Positions 17,657 to 25,550 of a stretch of DNA of 41,121 nucleotides are shown piece by piece. Numbering within the stretch: position 1 is the stretch's first letter; each line of letters begins with the position of its first letter. The stretch is taken from contig DVOQ01000064.1 in assembly GCA_018713485.1 (NCBI GenBank), positions 1-41,121 on the forward strand, read 5' to 3'. The notes under the pieces are model-generated. The model searched no databases. It was not told the origin of the DNA and worked only from the letters and a program-made list of their open reading frames with translations. The stretch comes from Candidatus Avisuccinivibrio pullicola. Lineage in GTDB: Bacteria; Pseudomonadota; Gammaproteobacteria; Enterobacterales; Succinivibrionaceae. Made by a program: the position numbers and the translations under genes.

Positions 17657-17982
17657 CTCCGTATTCTGACAGTTTTTCTTTATTATTCATAAAGTTACGC
17701 ATAAAGTTCTCAGTGAGTCCGGACTCCGTGTTGTCTGTCCGCATCTGAGGGCGCGCTGTTTAGGCCCGCGCTGACAGGAGGCCGGTTATTTATATTGGGC
17801 GCATGCCCTGGCCGCCACCGCAGCCTCTCTTAAAATACTCAGCTGTTTACAGCGTCCATGTTAAGGATGCGTACCTTGAGTTAGCTTATGCTTACTAAAA
17901 TGGTGCAGAGTGGTTCTTTATATAAAATCCCTTTAAGATCATAATGTTGGTTAAAAACCAGGGGCTGCTTAATTAAAAGATC
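17657..17982. other. Intergenic region between tRNA-Val and the porin promoter
   Basis: No coding potential is seen. The first part is T-rich (GTTTTTCTTTATTATTC) without a clear stem. The middle (about 17730-17840) is GC-rich; the last 130 bases are AT-rich, with a GGTT-AAA-AACC palindrome near 17949. This is probably upstream regulatory DNA of the porin, but I cannot name a site here. Confidence 0.5.
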
Positions 17983-18036
17983 TTGCGTTGTAAAATTTTT
18001 GTTGTACGATACTAACTGTAGTTAGCAAAAGCTAAC
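17983..18036 (+). promoter_or_regulatory. Porin promoter with tandem GTTAGC operators
   Basis: A CTTGC-type -35 (TTGCGT, 17983-17988) is followed by a -10 at about 18005-18013 (TACGAT or GATACT; the exact one is unclear). An imperfect operator GTTGTACGATACTAAC (18001-18016) covers the -10, and a perfect palindrome GTTAGCAAAAGCTAAC (18021-18036) lies exactly 20 bp downstream over the start point. The same layout precedes the two small RNA genes near 33.05 and 33.27 kb. A repressor acting on paired sites fits this geometry. Confidence 0.75.
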
Positions 18037-18073
18037 TAACTTCTTCATAATATATGTTTTAAGTGGGATTTTT

Positions 18074-19237
18074 ATGTTACGCAAGTCTTTATTAGCCGCC
18101 CTGTGCGGAAGCTTAATGGGTACGGCCTCCGCGGCCACCATTTTTGACAGGGATGGCACCAGTGTCGAGGCCTATGGCCGTGTCCAGGCGGTTTACTATT
18201 CTCAGGATTCGGGTGCCAACGCCCAGTCCGCCGCCAATGACGGCAATCTCAACGCTTCCTCCCGTTTAGGTTTCAGCTTCCGCTCGGAGCTGAATTCCGC
18301 CGTGGCCGCCTACGCGGGAATGGAGTGGGATAACGCCGACGATGATTCCAATCCGGAGTTCTCGGCCCGCACGCTGTGGGTGGGCGCTGATTTCGGTGCC
18401 TTCGGCTCTCTGCAGGCCGGCCGTTTTGAGGACGCCGTGTATCAGATCGTTGAATCCTCGACCGACGTGTTAGAGGACTGGGGCTGCAACGGACAGTTCG
18501 GTAACGATGACCGCCGTGACGGCTCCCTGGCCTACGCCTGGTCAGGCTACGGCTTTGACGTGATGCTTACCTACAATACCTCAAAGGACGCTCAGAGCGT
18601 GGGAGGTGCGTATATAACGGACGATGAGGCCCCGATCAAGGCAGGCTATGCAATAGGTATCGGCTATACCACTCCTGACGTGCTCTTCGGACCCATCGGG
18701 ATCAGGGCGGGCTTTGGCGGAGCGTCCTTCCAGGCCAGGGGCGACGCCGAGGTCATGAACGATGACGGCTCCAATCCCTACGCCGGGAACCCCTATGACC
18801 GTTACACCCATTACGCCGCGGCCTTAACCTGGGGCGGGGATGAGGGCCTTTACCTGGCCGCTCTCTACACGCAGCGCTCCTTTGAGCTCTACTCTGATTT
18901 TGAGGGCAGGGAGGATGCGCTCCTTAACGATGACTACGATACGTGGGGCGTCGAGGTGGTCGCTTCCTATGCCTTCACCAACGGCGTGAGCCTCACCGCT
19001 TCCTATCAGTACCTCAAGGTGGATGAGGACGGTCATGACGGCGTGAGCGTGGACGGTGCCGCCATTCCCGTGTATTTAAACTATCAGGTCAATCCCGAGT
19101 TCAATCTCTGGGCCGAGGCACGCTTTGACGCAGGCTGTGACGATTCCTCCACGGACGATCGCCGCAGCCTTGCCGCCGTCACGGGCAGGAATTTCGAGGA
19201 GAACGTCTTCTCCTTCGGTGCCCGCTATACCTTCTAA
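18074..19237 (+). CDS. Gram-negative general porin (OmpC/F type)
   Basis: An outer-membrane trimeric diffusion porin is likely. It has a signal peptide (MLRKSLLAALCGSLMGTASA|A), a first strand VEAYGRVQAVYY, a SSRLGFSFRSELNSAVAAYAGMEWD segment and TLWVGADFGAFGSLQAGRF (typical of the family's loop L1/strand 3 region). Alternating aromatic beta strands follow, ending in ...FSFGARYTF with the terminal Phe needed for BAM recognition. The loops are Asp-rich. Length is 387 aa. The ribosome site (AGTGGGA) is weak, and the roughly 55-nt 5' leader contains the perfect operator palindrome. It stands alone, between the tRNAs and the accessory patch. The specific porin name cannot be assigned. Confidence 0.9.
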   Translation: MLRKSLLAALCGSLMGTASAATIFDRDGTSVEAYGRVQAVYYSQDSGANAQSAANDGNLNASSRLGFSFRSELNSAVAAYAGMEWDNADDDSNPEFSARTLWVGADFGAFGSLQAGRFEDAVYQIVESSTDVLEDWGCNGQFGNDDRRDGSLAYAWSGYGFDVMLTYNTSKDAQSVGGAYITDDEAPIKAGYAIGIGYTTPDVLFGPIGIRAGFGGASFQARGDAEVMNDDGSNPYAGNPYDRYTHYAAALTWGGDEGLYLAALYTQRSFELYSDFEGREDALLNDDYDTWGVEVVASYAFTNGVSLTASYQYLKVDEDGHDGVSVDGAAIPVYLNYQVNPEFNLWAEARFDAGCDDSSTDDRRSLAAVTGRNFEENVFSFGARYTF

Positions 19238-19534
19238 AGCAAAAAAAACCGGGCTCTGAGTACCGGTCATGAACTACCTGCGCACTTACGTGCGAGGTTT
19301 CGTGAAGACGGTGCCTCACTTTTAGTAAGCACCTATTACCGGGCACTTACGGGCATGTCCACAATGCCCCCATCAGGTCGGAGCAAAAAGCCCGTTCCTG
19401 AATTCTTAGAGAGTATTGTACATGCTCAAAATGTGCGACACCGGCCGCTTTCATCCCCGGGCTCACGCAAGGGGAATTACGCGGCATTAGTTAAATCGGG
19501 GGAGCGTTAGCTGCCCCAGTCTGTATGAGAAAGG
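19238..19534. other. Intergenic region after the porin
   Basis: No gene is seen. Weak inverted repeats occur (ACCGG...CCGGT at about 19248-19269; GGGCAT...ATGCCC at about 19352-19370), but none is followed by a T run, so I cannot call a porin terminator. The start of the scrambled region is probably here. Confidence 0.4.
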
Positions 19535-19797
19535 CTATTCAGGCCATGTCACCTTGCCGGCGTTTCCCCTGACAATGGTGAGCGCGGAGCTGACGAGGCC
19601 CGCGAGATCGCTCAGGTTCGAGGGCACGATGAGGGTATTGCCCTCTCTGGCTAAATTCGCGAAGGCCTCCACGTATTTCTCTGCCACCTGGAGGTTGACT
19701 GCGGTCATGCCGCCAGGCTCCCCCGTGGCCTCAGCGATTTTGTGAATGGCAAGGGCCGTGGCTTCGGCGAGAACCACCGTGGCAGCTGCCTGATACC
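19535..19797 (-). pseudogene. Truncated copy of the qmcA 3' end
   Basis: The translated fragment VVLAEATALAIHKIAEATGEPGGMTAVNLQV... through PSNLSDLAGLVSSALTIVRG repeats the last 75 or so residues of the intact SPFH protein at 23369-24307. At the DNA level 19665-19793 matches 23490-23618 with only four differences over 129 bases, counted by eye. Homology stops at about 19797, where the upstream coding sequence of the parent is absent, and at about 19556, where the tail changes to NAGKVTWPE. No ribosome site or signal segment remains, so it is a non-functional duplication scar, not a gene. Confidence 0.85.
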
Positions 19798-19930
19798 TGT
19801 AAGAGCGGGCGGTGATTAATGCGCTTTTACCGGTACAGCGGCCGTGCGTGGGGCCGCTGCACTGTTCATTTACTTACGCACTGAACTGCTTAAGTCAGAG
19901 CGCAGTTTCGGTGAGAGGGGCAAAGGCTGT

Positions 19931-20935
19931 CTAGCCAAGACGCTTTTCAGCGCGCCTGATTTTGTCAAGGACACTTGCAGCTGATGCTTCACGGAGGGCG
20001 CGGTTTTGCTGTGCATAAGGAGACTCGGCATCATAGTTATCAAAACTGTAGGCAAAATACCGGGACCAGATATAGAAAAAGAACAGTTCGCCCACTGCGG
20101 CCACGCTGAGTGGGAGCCACAGTCCCGGCATGAACAGTGCGGTCAGCGCAGCCAGGATAAGGGGGATGGCCAGTCCGCTCATAAAATAACGGTTGCGCTT
20201 CTGTTTGCGCAGACGCTCGTGGGTGGCCATGATTTCCTCGTCGGCGGGGAGAGCGTTGAAGTCATCTTCCTCGCTAAAACCTTCACGGATGTAGTAGAAA
20301 GGCTGATCCTTGTAAGTGTATTCGACATACCAGAAGGGCACCAGGGTACAGGTGCCTTTTTCAGACAGCCGGATGTTCGCTGAGCATTCAAAGTTTCTGT
20401 CGTCGGGGGCCATTCTGAGGCTCTCTTCATTTGCCAGCTCCTCCACCTCCGGAAGACCGGTTTCATGCCAGACCTGATCAGGAGTCGCATCCGCTGTCAG
20501 GATGCGGGCCCGGCGGTTCCTGCCCTGCTCAAGCTCTTCCTGACTGAAAGTCCTTGCACCCGGGTATTTGCGCACGCGGGTGAATTCCAGCAGCGCTTCG
20601 GGAAGATCATCGCCGCTGCAGGCCCTGCACAGAACCGAAAATTTGCCTGAGGTTTTGCCGTTCTTGATCTTATAGCGGTTTTGGGGATCTCTGCGGAGGC
20701 TTTGAGCAGAGCGCTCAACGGAACATTTCCAGGTACCGGAATAAGTGCCCTCAAATTTGTACATGGGGACAAAGATCTTAAGCGCTTTGGCAAAGGAGAT
20801 CTGCTCAAAAATATCCACAGGCGTAAAGTCATTCTCCTCTAAGAGATTAAGAAGTCCGCTCGCAAAGGCGGAACGCGTCACCTTAAAGGGAATCAGTAAC
20901 TGCGGTTCACAACTGCTCTGTGTGGAAGTGGTCAT
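19931..20935 (-). CDS. Membrane protein of unknown function with C-terminal TM pair
   Basis: This 334-aa protein starts LLIPFKVTRSAFASGLLNLLEENDFTPVDIFEQISF...IFVPMYKFEGTYSGTWKCSVE. That pattern (P-F-x-V/I-T-x, then Y/F-V-P-x-Y/W-x-F-D/E-G-x-Y-x-G) resembles the large family of zinc-ribbon membrane proteins often mis-annotated as PriA-like, but the N-terminal zinc ribbon is missing here. Cys pairs (VLCRACSG) occur near residue 105. Two adjacent hydrophobic segments lie at about 248-290 (YFMSGLAIPLILAALTALFMPGLWLPLSVAAVGELFFFYIW), then a charged tail. It is flanked by a pseudogene and an IS remnant, so it may be accessory cargo. Function unknown. Confidence 0.7.
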   Translation of the reverse strand: MTTSTQSSCEPQLLIPFKVTRSAFASGLLNLLEENDFTPVDIFEQISFAKALKIFVPMYKFEGTYSGTWKCSVERSAQSLRRDPQNRYKIKNGKTSGKFSVLCRACSGDDLPEALLEFTRVRKYPGARTFSQEELEQGRNRRARILTADATPDQVWHETGLPEVEELANEESLRMAPDDRNFECSANIRLSEKGTCTLVPFWYVEYTYKDQPFYYIREGFSEEDDFNALPADEEIMATHERLRKQKRNRYFMSGLAIPLILAALTALFMPGLWLPLSVAAVGELFFFYIWSRYFAYSFDNYDAESPYAQQNRALREASAASVLDKIRRAEKRLG

Positions 20936-21147
20936 TGTAAATTCCGCCGTGTAAGACTGCTACCTGAAGCTATTAAGACATCCGGCAGATTATAGCACGG
21001 AAGTCCCCACTACAGCAGGGGTGTCCCGTACCAGGCCAGGACCTTAAGAATGCCATCCGCCGCAATACCGGGTCTTTAGCAGCGTCCCCGCCCCTGCACC
21101 AAATTAAAGACCTCCCGCAGGCATCCGAACTTAAAGTCAGCCTCAGC
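20936..21147. other. Intergenic region between membrane protein and IS element
   Basis: No coding signal, promoter or terminator is convincing here. It contains the presumed upstream region of the leftward membrane-protein gene and ends at the left terminal inverted repeat of the IS66-like element. Confidence 0.4.
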
Positions 21148-21168
21148 GTAACACGTCGGTAAATACAC
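21148..21168 (+). repeat. Left terminal inverted repeat of the IS66-like element
   Basis: It begins GTAACACGTCGG and ends AAATACAC; it is the exact reverse complement of 22922-22942. Confidence 0.88.
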
Positions 21169-21409
21169 CCTTCACGGATCGCTCGGTAAGTGCTGCCGTG
21201 CACGCGTGCCTTTAAAGCGGCAGCAGTTCTGTAACTCAGCAGTATTTACCGGCCCTGTTTCAGAGCCTTCGAGGCCAGGTACAGCGACAGCATCAGCTCC
21301 TGAGGGCACTATGTCCTTGAGGCACTTCCTCCTGAGTCTGTGATGGAATACCACGGGATGCCGGGATCGTCAACGGGGTGGTGATACGCACTGTCAAAGA
21401 GATGCAGCC

Positions 21410-22430
21410 TTACGTGGGGCACGCCGTTCTCCATGTAAATCCTGCGTCCGCCCATTGCGGAGCGCTGTTTCTCAGTGAGACTTCAGGAGGCACCTTACAG
21501 GGAACGGGCATGCGCAGGGGCTGGCCGCCGTGAGCTGCACAGTAACGCTTTGCCATTTCCGTACAGACCCACAGCAGCCATGTGGTGAAACCGGCGCCGT
21601 TGCGCCGGCAGCTCAGGGCGAGAGTCTCCGGGACACCGTAGCAGTGAGCGGCATCCATGGTTCTGAGGATTTTCTTCGTGCAGCGGGCCCTCGCGGTCCC
21701 GGCGATGTTAAGTCCGGAGATGGCGTTGCTGATACAGAGGTCAGGGTTCGACAGGAACTCCCCGAGCTCCTTAATGTTGTTGAGGCAGCAGGCCACCCCT
21801 GCCCCCGGTTCCGGTTTGCCGGCGGCGGCCCGTGCTCCGCTTCTCCTGCGCACGCACACCGTCTCTGCGAGCTCCTCCGGACAGCGCGTGAGACATTCAA
21901 AGAGCGAAGCGCTCCATCTGCGGCGGATTTCCGCAGTCAGCTCCCTGTAATCACGGTCAAAGACGCTCACCTTTCTTTCGAGAGCGAATATGCCGTTAAA
22001 GAGGTGCAGACAGGCAAGAGAGATCTCCGTGCGCGCATCAGGACCCCTGCGGGCGTATTCACGGTCAAGACCGGCAGGGAAACCGCGGTACCCCCATTTC
22101 TCCACCATGTCAGGATAGGCGTTCACCGCCTTCGGGTTCATGCCCCTGAGCAGGTGGCGCCGAGCTTATGGCCCGGAAAAACTGGCCGCTGCTTCCCGAC
22201 TCCCTGCGGGCTTCGTCTATCGTGTAGTGACTCTCGTCGCTCATCACGGTGTCACAGCCGGGGATGCGCTGCAGGATGTCATCGGCAAAGGGCTTCATGA
22301 GCCTGCCAGGAGCGCGCACCTGAGTGTGGAAGGTGCCGCTGGAAATGCCGAGGCGCGAGGCGATGCGGTTACAGGGCACCGGCATGTCAAAGGCCAGCTG
22401 TATGAGATGCACGGTTTCAGACAGGGGCAT
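21410..22430 (-). pseudogene. IS66-type transposase (TnpC) remnant, frameshifted
   Basis: The 5' part (22430-22110) reads VPCNRIASRLGISSGTFHTQV...PFADDILQRIPGCDTVMSDESHYTIDE, matching the IS66 region that ends in the first catalytic Asp (DET). The frame then shifts; from about 22141 the downstream part reads HLFNGIFALERKV, GVACCLNNIKELGEFLSNPDLCISN and NGAGFTTWLLWVCTEMA, corresponding to the IS66 C-terminal half. The DNNxxE motif with the catalytic Glu is degraded to SNAISGLN, and the second Asp block (sDgY) is absent. It cannot encode an active transposase. Confidence 0.75.
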
Positions 22431-22855
22431 GGAGGCTCCTCACCCCGCACGCTCCTTTCCTGCAGCCTGCCCCTGCTTTCCGCACAGAGGGGACCGTCAT
22501 AGAAGACAACTTCGCCCTCACTCTCTGAGTCGGGCTTTGCAGCGCTTTCACCTGCTGACATGCCGGCGCTGCCCTCACAGAATTCTGCAGCCACGTACAG
22601 GGTATTGTGGTATATCCCGTTAGCCGAGGCAAAGGCGTACGAATCCGTACCCGACGCCTTCCACTCACTGTAAATGCGGCGGTATTTAGTCCTGAGTCTC
22701 TCAGGGAGCAGTTCAGGTGCCAGCTGCGCTCTCCACTTCATCAGGGTTGTGTCCGCCACGCCGCACTGTCTGCACACCTCTTTTATGATTACGCTCTCTC
22801 TGAGAAGACCGATCGCCTTAAGCTTAAGCGCCTTCCTCTCTTCGCTGTCTCTCAT
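22295..22855 (-). pseudogene. IS66 TnpA-like HTH accessory protein, probably fused out of frame
   Basis: Residues 1-45 (ERKALKLKAIGLLRESVIIKEVCRQCGVADTTLMKWRAQL) are a transposase-type helix-turn-helix, and KYRRIYSEWKASGTDSYAFASANGIYHNTLY resembles the second HTH seen in IS66 TnpA-like proteins. Beyond about residue 100 the frame is a shadow of the transposase frame and is not real coding. AAGG precedes the ATG only weakly. Confidence 0.6.
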
Positions 22856-22921
22856 AATGCAGCTGCCTCCGGTAAAGATTTACAGAGGGGAGCTTAGATT
22901 AACGGGGCAGGCCTGACCAGA

Positions 22922-22942
22922 GTGTATTTACCGACGTGTTAC
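22922..22942 (-). repeat. Right terminal inverted repeat of the IS66-like element
   Basis: It begins GTGTATTTACCG on the + strand and ends GTGTTAC; it is the exact reverse complement of 21148-21168. Confidence 0.88.
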
Positions 22943-23368
22943 AAACGTCCGTCTGCAGGTGCGCGCGACAGCGCTTTCCCTTGACTTAAATCCCGGCAAT
23001 TACTCTGGTAATTGGTCTTCGGACGCCTTGGCTCGAAGCCCTTAACCAGTTACTGGGGTTGTGAACAGAGCTGAGATCTCAGGCGCCAGCCTGGTATGTG
23101 CAGGGTCAGCTCTCTGAGCTGCGGGCAGTCCGGGTCTTAAAAAACCGGGTTTTGCACACTATTTGCAGGCTCTGAGGTCATGCAGGGTACCCCGGCTGGC
23201 GGTTCAGGTCGATCTGCAGATTTTGCGCATGAGCTAAAACTTCGCGGAGAACATCTTATCTGTGGGGGTACCCCTTCTGACCTTAAAGGAACTTCACTGG
23301 CACGCAGTGCAATGAGTCCTGATCTGAAGGGGAAGTGCCTCCTTCCCCTCTGTTTTCAGGCACAGTGC
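22943..23368. other. Gene-free stretch between IS element and qmcA
   Basis: No gene is recognised. A GGGGAAG/CTTCCCC inverted repeat (7-bp stem, at about 23329-23348) lies just after the qmcA stop as read on the minus strand, but it has no U-rich tail in either direction, so it is only a possible transcript 3' end. Nothing else is interpretable. Confidence 0.4.
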
Positions 23369-24307
23369 CTATTTAGCAGCTATGGTACTGCCCCTGACGA
23401 TGGTCATGGCTGAGGAGACGAGGCCCGCGACATCACTTAAATTGGAGGGCACGATGAGGGTATTGCCTTCACGGGCAAGGTTGGAGAAGGCTTCCACGTA
23501 TTTCTCTGCCACCTGGAGGTTGACTGCGGTCATGCCGCCAGGCTCCCCCGTGGCCTCGGCGATTTTGTGAATGGCAAGGGCCGTGGCTTCGGCGAGAGCC
23601 ACCGTGGCAGCGGCCTGACCCTGGGCCTTGTTGATCTCAGCCTGCTTTTCACCCTCGGATTTGGCGATGGCAGCTTCCTTTTCACCGGTGGCCAGGTTGA
23701 TCTGCTCCTGCTTGCGGCCCTCGGAGGCGGCAATCACGGCGCGCTTTTCACGCTCGGCGGTGATCTGCTGCTGCATGGCCTGCAAAATGACCTGCGGGGG
23801 CGTTAAATCCTTAATCTCATAGCGCAGCACCTTGACGCCCCAGTTTAAGGCCGCCTCGTCAATGGCGGCGACGACGTTAGAGTTGATGACGTCACGTTCC
23901 TCAAAGGTCTTGTCCAGTTCCATGCGGCCTATGACCGAGCGCAGCGTGGTCTGTGCCAGCTGCGTGATGGCGATGACGTAATTGGACGTGCCGTAGGAGG
24001 CGCGCATGGGATCGGTGACCTGGAAGAAGAGTACGCCGTCCACGGAAAGCTGCGTGTTATCGCGGGTGATACAGACCTGAGAGGGGGTATCAAGGGGGAT
24101 TTCCTTTAAGGAGTGGCGGTAGGCGACGCGGTCAATGAAGGGAATGATGAAGTTAAGCCCCGGATTTAACACGCGGTGGAATTTACCGAGGCGCTCGATA
24201 ATCCACGCGGTCTGCTGCGGAACCACCTTTACGGCTTTGACCGTGAAGATGATGGCGATGAGGATCAGAATGATGGCGCTTAATAAAGTGCCGCTGATGG
24301 AATACAT
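23369..24307 (-). CDS. qmcA: SPFH/stomatin-family membrane protein QmcA
   Basis: QmcA-type proteins are membrane scaffolds with an SPFH domain. The N-terminal TM is residues about 6-26. The SPFH core runs VVPQQTAWIIERLGKFHRVLNPGLNFIIPFIDRV, LDTPSQVCITRDNTQLSVDGVLFFQVTDP and LRSVIGRMELDKTFEERDVIN. A long charged helix (about 175-245; AEREKRAVIAASEGRKQEQINLATGEKEAAIAKSEGEKQAEINKAQGQ) precedes the C-terminal NLSDVAGLVSSAMTIVRG. Length 312 aa is like E. coli QmcA (305). It follows the nfeD gene by 15 bp, the classic NfeD/SPFH pair. Its 3' end has a truncated duplicate at 19535-19797. Confidence 0.93.
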   Translation of the reverse strand: MYSISGTLLSAIILILIAIIFTVKAVKVVPQQTAWIIERLGKFHRVLNPGLNFIIPFIDRVAYRHSLKEIPLDTPSQVCITRDNTQLSVDGVLFFQVTDPMRASYGTSNYVIAITQLAQTTLRSVIGRMELDKTFEERDVINSNVVAAIDEAALNWGVKVLRYEIKDLTPPQVILQAMQQQITAEREKRAVIAASEGRKQEQINLATGEKEAAIAKSEGEKQAEINKAQGQAAATVALAEATALAIHKIAEATGEPGGMTAVNLQVAEKYVEAFSNLAREGNTLIVPSNLSDVAGLVSSAMTIVRGSTIAAK

Positions 24308-24322
24308 AAAAGCTCCTTAAGG

Positions 24323-24748
24323 TCAGGGGTGAATGGGGGGCTGCAGCAGCAGGGTGCTGCCGTCGATGCGGGAGATCGTGTAGATGCCGGGCGTGAGGGA
24401 GCGTCCGTCCAGGGCGCGCGCCGTCCACGAGGCTCCGCGGTAGTGTACGAGCGCACTGCCGTCATCGCGTACCGTGTTTACCGTGACGGTATGGCCGCGA
24501 TCGAGGGCATTGTCGGCGAGAGTGTCGGTTTTGCGGCGGCTGCGGTAGACGTGGGCGAGAGAGGCCCCGGCTAAAGTGAGCCCGGCCGCCACGATGCACT
24601 GCAGGGTCAGATCAGCGCCCAGAAAGGAACACAGAGCCGCGCCCAGGGCTCCTAAAGCGAGCGCGAGGAGATAGAGAGTGCCCAGAAGCATCTCCATGCC
24701 CAGGAGCACGAGCGCGGCGCTAAACCATATCACAGTCAGGGAAATCAT
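24323..24748 (-). CDS. NfeD-family membrane protein (YbbJ-like)
   Basis: Hydrophobic segments cover about residues 5-70 (WFSAALVLLGMEMLLGTLYLLALALGALGAALCSF and a following helix), and the C-terminal 70 residues form the small OB-fold (NALDRGHTVTVNTVRDDGSALVHYRGASWTARA) typical of the NfeD family. It acts with the adjacent SPFH protein in membrane organisation or protein quality control; the exact role is uncertain. It is 141 aa, 12 bp after the preceding gene and 15 bp before qmcA, so all three are probably one operon. Confidence 0.9.
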   Translation of the reverse strand: MISLTVIWFSAALVLLGMEMLLGTLYLLALALGALGAALCSFLGADLTLQCIVAAGLTLAGASLAHVYRSRRKTDTLADNALDRGHTVTVNTVRDDGSALVHYRGASWTARALDGRSLTPGIYTISRIDGSTLLLQPPIHP

Positions 24749-24760
24749 CGGCAGCCTCCT

Positions 24761-25384
24761 TTAGCGCGGGCGTTTATCTGAACGGGAGAGCTGTCTGCGC
24801 CTGACTAGCTGCAGGGCAATGATCATGCAGATAAGCCCCGCAGCGGTGAGCGCAAACATCACTACGGGCGGCGCTCCTGCAAGCGTGGTGAAAACCGCGA
24901 TGAGCACCATGTACACGAAGGCGATGAGAAAGAAGATGAGGCCGATGAGTTTTAGGGGGCCCTTTGCCGGAGTGGAGGGAGGTGCGGTAGCGGCTCTGAA
25001 CTCATTGGGAGCTTCGCGCATCTCCCTTTGCGTAAGCGGCGTGTAATTAGGCGGTACGACGCGTCCTCTGCGCCGTGAGCCTGCCTCAGAGGGAGAGACT
25101 CTCTCACCGCGGGCGGCGTTGACCGTCTGTGAATAGCTGTTAAGGAGGGAGGCGCCGGTGCGGTCATCGAGGCTTTTTTCTGAGGAATTAAAGGGCGCGC
25201 CGCGGAGGGCAGCGTTCAGGCTGTCGCTTGCGGACTGATGCTTCTGAGCCTGACTGAGCCTCAGCTCCTCTTTAAGCTCAGCGGCATCTTTCTGCACCGC
25301 GCTTTTAAACTGCGCCAGTTTTTCTTCCTGCAGCTTATCAATGTAAGCGCAGAAATCCCCGTTGGGAACATCCTTTGCTGCCAT
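24761..25384 (-). CDS. Membrane protein of unknown function
   Basis: I start at the ATG at 25384 (MAAKDVPNGDFCAYID) because AAGGAG sits six bases upstream; the longer in-frame reading has no ribosome site. The protein is 207 aa: a Lys/Gln/Glu-rich amphipathic N-terminal helix (about 14-50; KLQEEKLAQFKSAVQKDAAELKEELRLSQAQK), a disordered Arg/Pro region, then two TM segments (about 146-170 and 173-196) and a basic tail (RRRQLSRSDKRPR). I do not recognise the family. It heads the nfeD-qmcA operon, so a role with the SPFH protein is possible. Confidence 0.75.
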   Translation of the reverse strand: MAAKDVPNGDFCAYIDKLQEEKLAQFKSAVQKDAAELKEELRLSQAQKHQSASDSLNAALRGAPFNSSEKSLDDRTGASLLNSYSQTVNAARGERVSPSEAGSRRRGRVVPPNYTPLTQREMREAPNEFRAATAPPSTPAKGPLKLIGLIFFLIAFVYMVLIAVFTTLAGAPPVVMFALTAAGLICMIIALQLVRRRQLSRSDKRPR

Positions 25385-25550
25385 ATGTGCTCCTTCCTGC
25401 TGTCTCTGTCCCCATCTTAGCAGAAAGAGGCGCGCATTATGTAAAATGCCGTGCCCGGACAAAGGGCCGCCCGGGGAACAACACGCTCCCCGTCTTCCTC
25501 CAGGCACTCACGGGAAGGGATCTCTCTTAAGGTTACGCCTGAGGCCGGCT

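Larger units (their letters stand above)
21148..22942 (-). mobile_element. Decayed IS66-family insertion element
   Basis: The element is bounded by a perfect 21-bp inverted repeat (21148-21168 and 22922-22942) whose outer ends read GTAA, the usual IS66-family terminus. Inside, on the minus strand, are an HTH accessory-protein remnant and a frame-broken transposase. The total of 1795 bp is shorter than complete IS66 elements (about 2.4-2.7 kb), and no tnpB is seen. The 8 bases outside each end (GCCTCAGC and AAACGTCC) do not match, so there is no target-site duplication. It is old, deleted or recombined. Confidence 0.8.

Noticed and set aside
17281-17660. Repeated GTTAGCTCAG words resembling operator half-sites
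   Set aside because: They are the conserved D-arm starts of tRNA genes and lack the GCTAAC partner.
18065-18071. GGGATTT at the porin ribosome site, complementary to AAATCCC in sRNA A
   Set aside because: Only seven bases, inside a stable hairpin of sRNA A, and absent from sRNA B; too weak to propose as a target site.
21140-22950. Target-site duplication flanking the IS66-like element
   Set aside because: The 8 bases on each side (GCCTCAGC and AAACGTCC) do not match.
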